A stretch of DNA of 64,000 bases from Romanomermis culicivorax (Eukaryota > Nematoda > Enoplea > Mermithida > Mermithidae). The DNA lies in assembly GCA_963922205.1 (NCBI GenBank), contig CAWUHX010000204.1, forward strand, positions 248,001 through 312,000, in the 5' to 3' direction. Under the pieces are notes generated by a model. It was not told where the DNA came from. It ran no database searches and was given only the letters and a program-made list of their open reading frames with translations. A program made the translations under genes and the position numbers. Below, in pieces: positions 8,702 to 21,239 of the stretch (position 1 is its first letter; each line of letters starts with the position of its first letter).

Positions 8702-11700
8702 GTGCCGTGTCATCACCACTTTACAGGGATTTTCCGAAATCGCTCGGGCTGGTTTACTGAGTCTGGCGCGGTCCATGTGAGCCACATCCCACTGGAACTC
8801 TTCTGGAAGCAGCGCTTCAACATCACTCACTTTGAGGCACCGGCGCTCTTCCATGACCAGTTGGCGATGACCCCTTCAAACTTTGCCTTCTTTAAACAGT
8901 ACGTTTACAAGACTGAGCAAATTGAAGCGGTACTCAACCGGCTGGTGAACTTTACCGCTGGTCTATCCCTGCAACCAGACGCCATCTACCAGGCCTTTGC
9001 AGGGGTAGGAACCGACATCAAGGCCTCTCTGGAAGGTGTCGGTTTGGCAGCAAACCATGTTATTACGGGTCAAGAGCACACCCTCGCCCAGGGCTTGCAC
9101 GCTGTCCTGAGCGGGCCGGTCCAGTTGATCTTTAACATCCTAATTACCCTGACAGTGCTGATTGGTGCCGGATACCTTGCCTATCTTGGTGTATCTTATT
9201 ATCTCAGCTACCGTCTGCGGAGCAAACAGGTCAGGTTTGTTAGCCGTTTCTCCCCGTTGGGTCTTTACTGCAAAGTCCAACGCTGGATCGGTTTTCACTA
9301 CGTGCAAAACGATGTACCCTCCCAGCTTGACCGAATCACACCGTGCTTTGTCGTGCTGCTGGACACCAAGGAAACTCCTGCTTTCCTTGACACGGGTTGC
9401 CCACGCACTATCATTAGCCAACGCCTTCATAAGGCCTTGGCTAAAGAAAGTCCGAAGGCGGTCATGGGGTTCCAGCAACATCACGACTTTAACCCATTGA
9501 TGAGCATCAATGGTAAAGCCGTTCATACCATCCTTTCGGGACCATATGAAATCATGTTGCCCGGAAACCGCCAGCCGAACACACGGATCGATGTACATCT
9601 CCATGTGTGCAAGACTACGTCTCCCTTCTGGGCACCTGTTGACCTCATACTCGGACTGGACTTCTTAGAACAGTTCAAGAACATTATGTTTGACTATCAA
9701 CGTAATGTTTGTCGGCTGGACGCGGTAGAATTACCCCTCCTGCTGACCACGCCGGAGATTGACCAGATCGACCCCTGGTGGGAGAACACCCGTGCTCTCT
9801 CGCGAAACTCACACAGGTCGGGATCACGATCGCGGTCCAGGGCTTCGTCCATCTCTCGGCCACACTCACGGGCCTCCTCAGTTGCCTCATCACGTGGGTC
9901 AACTAGGGGATCCCGGGCCTCTTCTAGACGGGCAAGTCGTCATCTGTCGACCTTGCACGGGTCAGGGTGCCCTCGACCTCCGCCTGGAACCTCTCCAGTT
10001 ACGCTAGAGAAAGGCCGATACCGTGAGCCAAGTGATTCAGATGCTCCGACATCACCCGTGCCAAACGCGCCTCCGCTATCGGACACCGAGGTTGAATCAC
10101 TAGGAGCTACTCAGAGTCCCAAGGATCACTCAGACCACATACTAACGGTACAGGATGAGTCCACCCTTCTGAATGACCCGGAACCCTCCGTCGGATACGC
10201 TCTAGTAGGCCTCCTACGTCGTACGGGACTGCCGATTCCAAAGCGGTCCGGTAAGACCAAACATGTTAGTGGTGCCACCACACCTGATTCCGGTCATGTG
10301 GTCACGGCTTTTTACCCAAATGATATTCGGACACCCCATATCAAAGTTCTCCTCAACAACTGGGTAGAAGCGAAGGCACTGGTCGACACAGGAGCTGTTT
10401 TCTCACTCTTGGACCACAAGTTAGCGGCCCAGCTGCCCAACTTGTCACTATCACCAACCAGGGCACGCCCTATCGCAGCCAACGGGTCCCCGATCCCACT
10501 GCTAGGAGCAGCCTACATCACAGTCACAGTGGCTGATGTCTCTGAACGGATTCAGGTCCAAATACAGGAGAACTGTTCAGCTGAACTGGTCCTCGGAACC
10601 AATTTCCTCGGCCGGTTCAATTGTGTCAGTTTGAACTGGGAGAAATCTTTCCTCCAGTTCAAAGAGAGTAGAATCCCCTGTGACGGTCTCATCCACAGCC
10701 CACCTTCTGCCCGCGGCGCTTTGCCCCTGAAGGACTTGGTGATTCTAGAGCCTCGCTCCATGACACGATTCACTGTACCTGTCCCACCAATCTATACGAA
10801 CGTGCCTGAGGTGGCCTTCTTTCCGAAGAACCTCACCGGGTCTCAACGACACGTATATTTTGCAGGAAGCGTCAGTACCGTGACCAACGGTCACATACCG
10901 CTTCAGGTAGTCAACCCGAGTACTCATTCCGTGGTTCTCTACCCGCAAACGACCATCGGTCATGTGCAAATGCATAGTGAGCCCTCACGGGAATCACCGG
11001 TCGACTCAGACACCGTCCTCGATCGTCAGTGGGTCGAGGCCAATGCTGTGATCTCACCGGACATCTCCCCTCGGGACCGGGCAGCCTTACTCGATCTACT
11101 GGTTGCATACACCGACCTTTATGCTCTTGATGAAAAGGACACAGGTTCCACTGATCTCGTCCAGCACAAAATCAGCACGGGTGATGCCCGCCCAGTCCGC
11201 CGTTTTCCTTACCGGTCCTCACCTAAGGAAAAGGATCTCATCATGCAGGAGGTCAAGGCGCTCCAGGAGAAAGGTATTATTCGGCCCAGCACGTCTCCGT
11301 GGGCTACTAATACTGTCCTGGTGCGCAAGAAAAACGGTTCTCACCGTATGTGTGTTGACTTTCGTGGTCTTAACGAGGTCACGAAAAAGGATGTCTACCC
11401 TCTCCCGCGGATAGATGACATCCTCGACACACGCAAGGGTATGAAGTATTTCACTACCCTTGACCAGGCTAACGCTTATTGGTCAATCCCGATTGCCGAG
11501 GCCGATAAGGAAAAGACGGCTTTTAATACGCCTATTGGACTTTACGAATTCAATTATTTGCCTTTCGGTTTATGCAACGCGCCAGGGACATTTCAACGCC
11601 TTATGGACCTCCTCCTTACTGGAATCCAATGGCGCACGGTTCTGACTTATCTCGACGACATTTTGGTGTTCGGGAACTCTCACACCCAAATGCTTGTGCG

Positions 11701-14029
11701 CCTGGCAGATGTGTTCGCCCATCTTCGCCGGGGTGGAATGAAGCTCAGACTGAGCAAGTGCAAATTTTCGCACTCAGAGGTAGAGTACCTAGGCTATCGC
11801 ATCTCACAGAGCGGCCTAGAACCTGACCAAGCCAAGCTGGCCGCCGTCCAAAACCTACCCATTCCACAAAACGCCAAAGACATCAAGTCCTTCCTAGGCC
11901 TCGTGTCTTACTACAGGCGTTTCATCCCTGGTTGTGCCCGGCTCAGCGAGCCACTCACCAAGCTCTTACGGAAGGAAACTACTTTCCAGTGGTCAAAACC
12001 TCAGCAGGAGGCGTTCGATGAACTCCGCCGCCTGCTGACCAACCCTCCTATCCTGCGCCATCCGGACTTTTCGAAATCCTTTATCCTTCAAACTGATGCG
12101 AGTATTTCGGGGATAGGAGCGGTTCTTAGCCAGTTAGACGAAAATGGATACGACCATCCTGTCGCGTACGCCAGCCGAGGGTTAACAGCGGCCGAGAAAA
12201 ACTACTCCATTACAGAACTGGAGACTCTCGCTGTTGTCCATTTCGTCAAGCACTTTCGACCATACCTCTTCCAGCACGAGGTGGTCGTTCAGACTGACCA
12301 TACCGCGGTCAAAGCAGTGTTGGAGAAGCCTAACCCCTCTGCTCGGATCGCTCGGTGGGGACTCGCGCTCGCCGAATTCAAACTGACAATTCGGCCGCGA
12401 AAAGGTCAGTCTAATGGTAATGCTGACGCATTATCACGCCTGCGGGATCCTAACTCCCTCACCGGTCAGAGTATTGATGATACTCCCCTCTACAGACCTG
12501 AGGGGCAGGTTATGATGATCACCGATGGTGCGCAGCACCTGGCGAGATCAAGGACCTTGACCGATGGTGTGCAGCACCTGGCGCGTTCAAGTAATTCAGC
12601 ACCGATCACTGTTGGCGCGGAGCGCCCGGTACGATCAGAGTCTTATGCCGAGATATCCGTCGGTGCACAGCACCCCGACCTTTTCGCTGCTCAGCTGGAG
12701 GATCCGGAATTAGCCGACATCATTCGCTCTCTTAAGCCTCTGGGCGACCAGAATGATGTGCGAGGCTACCATCTGTTGGATAACGTCCTTCAGAAATGGA
12801 CAGGCGAGTCCAATAAGATCGTCATACCCAGATCCATGGTTACTACCATTATCCGGGCTCATCACGATGACATCTTAGCTGGACATTTCGGTGCTAAACG
12901 TACTGCGCGGCTCATTGCTCGCAGATACCACTGGCCCTCCCTCAGTCGGGATGTCAAGTCCTTCTGTCAGCGGTGTGATCTTTGCCAACGGAATAAGCCC
13001 GCTCGACAGAAAACCACTGCGACCCTGAAACCTATCACCATCACGGGACCGTTTCACCGGGTAGGTGTCGACTGCATGGGACCAATGACCACTAGCGAAG
13101 CTGGCAACCGTTTCATCGTAGTCTTTATCGACTACTTTACGAAATGGGTCGAGGCTTTTGCTACTCCGGACATCACTGCGAACACCATAGCCCGACTGTT
13201 TGTAACGCAAATTGTCTGCCGGCACGGGGCACCGCAGATTCTTCAGTCAGATCGTGGCACTGAGTTCACATCAAAACTGATGACTGAAATCACTGCGATC
13301 TGCGCAACGAAGAAAATCCACTCTACCGCCTATCACCCGATGACCAACGGCGAAGTGGAAAGAGCTAATCAAACGCTAGCCACACGGCTACGTATGTATG
13401 TTCATCAAGGACATACTGATTGGGATGAACACCTACCATACGCTGTGTTTGCCGTCAATATCAGCATGAACGAGTCAACAGGGTACTCGCCCTTTGAACT
13501 CATGTACGGTCGCACACCCATGCTCCCTGTTGACGCCGCGCTCTCATTCAACCCTCCGGCCCATATCATTAATGTTTCCTCATATGATATGGAGGTCAAA
13601 CGTCATTTCACGAATGCGTTAACCTTAATCCAGAGTCGGATTGAGAAAGCACAGGAAGCCTATGCACGGTCGTACGACCGGAGGGCACATGATGTCTCGT
13701 ACAAAGTAGGGGATCAGGTGCTCAAACTGCGCACCTCCAGCAAACGTGGACTCACTCCTAAATTGCTGCCCATCTACGATGGACCCTACCTTGTCACAAG
13801 TGTGGCATATCCCAATGTCACACTTCGTCTCGAGATGGATCAGGAAGACACTGTACATGTCAACCAGCTTCGACTTTACGTGTCCCCTGAACAACCGAGT
13901 GAAGCAGAGGATACACCTCCCACTTCACAGGCAACAGATTCGGCACCCTTATTGTATCCCTCAATAAGCCGGGACTTCACACCGAATCTGATTGACCCAC
14001 ATCTTGATGCAGAGGTCCCCGACCCGTAA
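8702..14029 (+). CDS. pol: Env C-terminus + two proteases + RT + RNase H + integrase (1775 aa), element 1
   Basis: One uninterrupted ORF. The matching frame is already open from about 8648. Residues ~1-135 are the C-terminal envelope ectodomain, ~140-168 a transmembrane helix (LIFNILITLTVLIGAGYLAY). Then retropepsin 1 (D230-T-G, second motif LILGLD at 315-320), an SR-rich linker (~366-423), retropepsin 2 (D562-T-G, LVLGTNF at ~629), RT with YLDD at 983-986, RNase H (D1132, E1172, D1199), an HHCC finger, and integrase D1457, D1517, E1553 (DD35E), ending with a GPY/F-type module (DGPYLV). All visible catalytic residues are present. Placing pol after a transmembrane envelope segment is unusual; element 2 has the same order. 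The GTG at 8702 is only the nominal start. Four ~20-residue repeats (TDGAQHLARS type) lie between RNase H and integrase. Confidence 0.93.
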   Translation: MPCHHHFTGIFRNRSGWFTESGAVHVSHIPLELFWKQRFNITHFEAPALFHDQLAMTPSNFAFFKQYVYKTEQIEAVLNRLVNFTAGLSLQPDAIYQAFAGVGTDIKASLEGVGLAANHVITGQEHTLAQGLHAVLSGPVQLIFNILITLTVLIGAGYLAYLGVSYYLSYRLRSKQVRFVSRFSPLGLYCKVQRWIGFHYVQNDVPSQLDRITPCFVVLLDTKETPAFLDTGCPRTIISQRLHKALAKESPKAVMGFQQHHDFNPLMSINGKAVHTILSGPYEIMLPGNRQPNTRIDVHLHVCKTTSPFWAPVDLILGLDFLEQFKNIMFDYQRNVCRLDAVELPLLLTTPEIDQIDPWWENTRALSRNSHRSGSRSRSRASSISRPHSRASSVASSRGSTRGSRASSRRASRHLSTLHGSGCPRPPPGTSPVTLEKGRYREPSDSDAPTSPVPNAPPLSDTEVESLGATQSPKDHSDHILTVQDESTLLNDPEPSVGYALVGLLRRTGLPIPKRSGKTKHVSGATTPDSGHVVTAFYPNDIRTPHIKVLLNNWVEAKALVDTGAVFSLLDHKLAAQLPNLSLSPTRARPIAANGSPIPLLGAAYITVTVADVSERIQVQIQENCSAELVLGTNFLGRFNCVSLNWEKSFLQFKESRIPCDGLIHSPPSARGALPLKDLVILEPRSMTRFTVPVPPIYTNVPEVAFFPKNLTGSQRHVYFAGSVSTVTNGHIPLQVVNPSTHSVVLYPQTTIGHVQMHSEPSRESPVDSDTVLDRQWVEANAVISPDISPRDRAALLDLLVAYTDLYALDEKDTGSTDLVQHKISTGDARPVRRFPYRSSPKEKDLIMQEVKALQEKGIIRPSTSPWATNTVLVRKKNGSHRMCVDFRGLNEVTKKDVYPLPRIDDILDTRKGMKYFTTLDQANAYWSIPIAEADKEKTAFNTPIGLYEFNYLPFGLCNAPGTFQRLMDLLLTGIQWRTVLTYLDDILVFGNSHTQMLVRLADVFAHLRRGGMKLRLSKCKFSHSEVEYLGYRISQSGLEPDQAKLAAVQNLPIPQNAKDIKSFLGLVSYYRRFIPGCARLSEPLTKLLRKETTFQWSKPQQEAFDELRRLLTNPPILRHPDFSKSFILQTDASISGIGAVLSQLDENGYDHPVAYASRGLTAAEKNYSITELETLAVVHFVKHFRPYLFQHEVVVQTDHTAVKAVLEKPNPSARIARWGLALAEFKLTIRPRKGQSNGNADALSRLRDPNSLTGQSIDDTPLYRPEGQVMMITDGAQHLARSRTLTDGVQHLARSSNSAPITVGAERPVRSESYAEISVGAQHPDLFAAQLEDPELADIIRSLKPLGDQNDVRGYHLLDNVLQKWTGESNKIVIPRSMVTTIIRAHHDDILAGHFGAKRTARLIARRYHWPSLSRDVKSFCQRCDLCQRNKPARQKTTATLKPITITGPFHRVGVDCMGPMTTSEAGNRFIVVFIDYFTKWVEAFATPDITANTIARLFVTQIVCRHGAPQILQSDRGTEFTSKLMTEITAICATKKIHSTAYHPMTNGEVERANQTLATRLRMYVHQGHTDWDEHLPYAVFAVNISMNESTGYSPFELMYGRTPMLPVDAALSFNPPAHIINVSSYDMEVKRHFTNALTLIQSRIEKAQEAYARSYDRRAHDVSYKVGDQVLKLRTSSKRGLTPKLLPIYDGPYLVTSVAYPNVTLRLEMDQEDTVHVNQLRLYVSPEQPSEAEDTPPTSQATDSAPLLYPSISRDFTPNLIDPHLDAEVPDP

Positions 14030-14063
14030 CTCAGGATGCACTCTCTTCATTGTCCCCGCTTAC

Positions 14064-14098
14064 GGACGAGGACGTCCTTTTTTCGAAGGACCGCCGTG
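14064..14098 (+). repeat. Upstream duplicate of the pre-LTR (PPT) block
   Basis: GGACGAGGACGTCC...TTTTCGAAGGACCGCCGTG here is nearly the same as 14517-14551, the block directly before the 3' LTR. Elements 2 and 3 have a related GAGGACGTTCAACTCCGGAAGG-like tract just before their 3' LTR, so the block is the plus-strand priming region and it is duplicated here about 450 bp upstream. Confidence 0.6.
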
Positions 14099-14179
14099 CC
14101 CCTCACGAAGTATCCACTCTTGTCCATGCTGGATCTTAGCGGATTGAAGAGAGCGTTCAGCAACCTAAGCGTCACGCCT

Positions 14180-14290
14180 TAGGCGCATCCTCACGCGATA
14201 GCCTACACCTCTCAGGGTGCATCCTCTGCGATAGCCCGACAATCTGTACCTCACTGGGCGCATCCTCTGCGATAGCCTACATCTTGCCCT
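14180..14290 (+). repeat. 3' region repeats (GCATCCTCTGCGATAGCC)
   Basis: Three copies of GCGCATCCTCTGCGATAGCC-like units at about 14185, 14218 and 14258. They lie between the pol stop and a strong splice acceptor. No function is evident. Confidence 0.7.
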
Positions 14291-14337
14291 GAAAATTTTT
14301 TCTTTTCTGTGTTCCAGACCTTCGCACAGGATATTCA

Positions 14338-14508
14338 ATGTCGGCTACTCCACGCATCAACAACCTCCGGTCACCATACCACCGAACGAATTACGATCAA
14401 AGAAGGCCTCATCCACCGACAACCCAACGGACCTATTCGACCACTCTCGCCGTCACACCTTGGAATGACCTACGACCACGGACACGCCGCATAAAACCTC
14501 ACTACTGA
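14338..14508 (+). CDS. Small basic ORF (56 aa) behind a splice acceptor, element 1
   Basis: ATG at 14338 opens a 56-residue frame rich in Arg, Pro and Thr (about 11 Arg, no Cys), with an RTRRIK near the end and TGA at 14506. It lies 20 nt after TTTTCTGTGTTCCAG (ends 14317), one of the best pyrimidine-tract acceptors in the element. A spliced transcript from the donor at 718 would make this its first ORF. Small basic proteins made from multiply spliced RNA are known in complex retroviruses, but no homology is claimed. It could equally be a chance ORF. Confidence 0.3.
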   Translation: MSATPRINNLRSPYHRTNYDQRRPHPPTTQRTYSTTLAVTPWNDLRPRTRRIKPHY

Positions 14509-14526
14509 CCACTGCAAGGACGAGGA

Positions 14527-14549
14527 CGCCCTTTTTCGAAGGACCGCCG
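14527..14549 (+). other. Candidate polypurine tract before 3' LTR, element 1
   Basis: CGAAGGACCGCCG directly precedes the LTR start at 14550. It is less purine-pure than in elements 2 (CCGGAAGGAAGGAAA) and 3 (TCGGAAGGAGGGAAA), but sits at the same place within a shared GAGGACG...GGAAGG context. Confidence 0.5.
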
Positions 14550-16028
14550 TGTCACGTGCCGCTCAATTCTCCAACGTCACGTGATTCCGATCATGCCGAC
14601 ATTTTGTTATTTTTCATGTTTTGTTTATTACCCGATCATGCTTTTGTTTATTTCATTTTTACACATGCATTTTACGTTCGTTTTTATATTTTTCATGCAT
14701 TTCTATGTTTCGTTTTGTTGTATTTTTATTTCTTTACAAACGCGGGCTACAGTAGGCCCTTTAGCTAAAAACTTCCGCCAGTCGTGCTCCACGAGCACAT
14801 GGCTATTTTTGGTGCGCTCACGCACCTCTTATCATCAAAATTAGCGTCGTTTTTGTTACGCAAAATGACTAGCTAAGAAGTTTTAGCTAAAGACGTTCAT
14901 ATGCTTAGCATAGGCACTGCAGCCGGCCTCAGTGCTAAACGCATGTGAATGAAAAAATGTCTATGTGCTCATAGGCATCTTCTGCATCGCGTCTAGCTGC
15001 AGAAGTTAGCTTGAGCGCCGAGAAACTCCGCCCAAGCTGCAGCTGTAGCCAAACATGTCCTTAAAAGGACATGTTTCTTTAGTTTTTCGCTCATTCTTGG
15101 GTACACCAAGCTTTCGTCCAGTTGTCACTCCGCGTCCGCCGCCTCCTCGTCAAATTTGCATAATTTTATTATATACCTGTGCGTCCGCCGCCTTACTATC
15201 AATAAATTTGCATAAATTTACTCGTGTTCACTGCGTCCGCCGCCTAACGTCTACAGTACCCCGCTGCCCATCAGTGCCAGGTGTCCGACCGCCCCGGTTC
15301 GTGAATTAAACGTTGGAGTTTCGCCTCCCGCTCGCTCCCGCTCCCTCCCGCTCGCCGCCGCTCGCCGCCGCTCGCCGCCTAGGACGTTTGAGGATCGCAT
15401 CCCCCGCTCCCAGTGCCAGAAGACCGAAAGCATCCAGGGACTTGCCGCCCGTTGCGTCGTAATCGCTTGAGAAACAGGACTAGGTGAGTCTTCTCAGGGG
15501 ATTATTGTTATTTGTGGGTTATTTGTTGGGAAATCCTCCTTAAGTCGGTTTCCCAAGGTTTCCACAGATAAGTAGGGCCTCCACCTCTCAGGTTCGGGCT
15601 AAAAGGGGCTGTCTGGTTCATAATCGGGTCCCATAATTTAGGTCATTTTACGGGTGACCCTGTCCCCACTCTCACTGAGTAGGACTCGGGGATTGTCGCA
15701 CCTAGCCTGGCAGCGTTGTCCATTACCCTACAGCAAGACCCCAAGGACAACCCAAGAGAACCAACTATAGACCTCTCTATAGCCACCAATTGCCAGGTTA
15801 GGCCCCAACGCCAACCAAGAGAAGCCTGGGGAAAATGCCAGTATCCATCAGGAGTCACAGCCTATTACTCACTGTAATGGGATCAATCTGATATGGTTCA
15901 CCATCAATGTGACGTCTAAAACACGGTATTACCTGATGAGATACCCAAACCTCCCCAGCTCTCCCAAGTCCACATGTCATACACATGACATGCCGTAAAA
16001 TGTGACATGGATGGCGCAATATGTGACA
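14550..16028 (+). repeat. Element 1 3' LTR, full length (1479 bp)
   Basis: Begins TGTCACGTGCCG directly after a GA-containing tract and ends ATGTGACA, so the ends are inverted copies (TGTCAC/GTGACA) with the canonical TG...CA. From 14767 on it matches the 5' LTR almost perfectly. Host AT-rich DNA starts at 16029. The first ~217 bp hold a T-rich stretch at about 14605-14745 not represented in the truncated 5' copy. Confidence 0.93.
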
Positions 16029-20507
<4,479 letters not shown>

Positions 20508-20817
20508 TCATACATGTAGTTGGGGTAAAGTGCTATGGGAACCTCCCACCAAGAAATCGTCGACCATATGGCTAGCCATTGGGCGACCCCTCCCAAGGAT
20601 TTTCCAATCCTGCGGCTAGCCATATAGTAGCCGTAGGGGACCCCCATACTTTTGGTCAGAAAAATACTGAAAAATGCCAATTTTTTTAATGAAAATTGTC
20701 AATTTTTGAACAAAAACTTATCAAAAACGTCAATTTTCTCATCATCGATACGATTTTTACGGTTCTTTAATGACAAAAAATAGTATTTTTTGAACTGTTT
20801 TTCCGACTATTTTCGTG

Positions 20818-21139
<322 letters not shown>

Positions 21140-21239
21140 NNNNNNNNNNNNNNNNNNNNNNNNNNNNNNNNNNNNNNNNNNNNNNNNNNNNNNNNNNNNN
21201 NNNNNNNNNNNNNNNNNNNNNNNNNNNNNNNNNNNNNNN
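21140..21239. other. Assembly gap (100 N)
   Basis: Exactly 100 unknown bases, a conventional scaffold gap of unknown true size. It interrupts the DHX15 gene. Confidence 0.99.

Larger units (their letters stand above)
1..16028 (+). mobile_element. Element 1: young Ty3/gypsy-type LTR retroelement with gag-env-pol order
   Basis: Positions 1-1262 reappear at 14767-16028 with about two differences (100/14866 and 337/15103), which identifies the two LTRs. The 3' LTR starts with TGTCAC at 14550 and ends with GTGACA at 16028, a perfect 6-bp inverted end, so the 5' LTR lacks about its first 217 bp here because the window starts inside it. Between the LTRs are a 3.7-kb repeat-rich leader, capsid, nucleocapsid, an envelope-like region, and a long ORF carrying two retropepsin domains, RT, RNase H and a DD35E integrase. 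The RNase H and integrase order and the GPY motif fit Ty3/gypsy. The whole element is much richer in G+C than the host DNA from 16029 on. Target duplication cannot be checked because the left flank is missing. Interruptions at 5578, near 6690, at 7454 and near 8650 leave its coding competence open. Confidence 0.95.

Noticed and set aside
12875..13894. Minus-strand ORFs inside the integrase region
   Set aside because: They lie opposite an intact, motif-complete integrase; treated as shadows.
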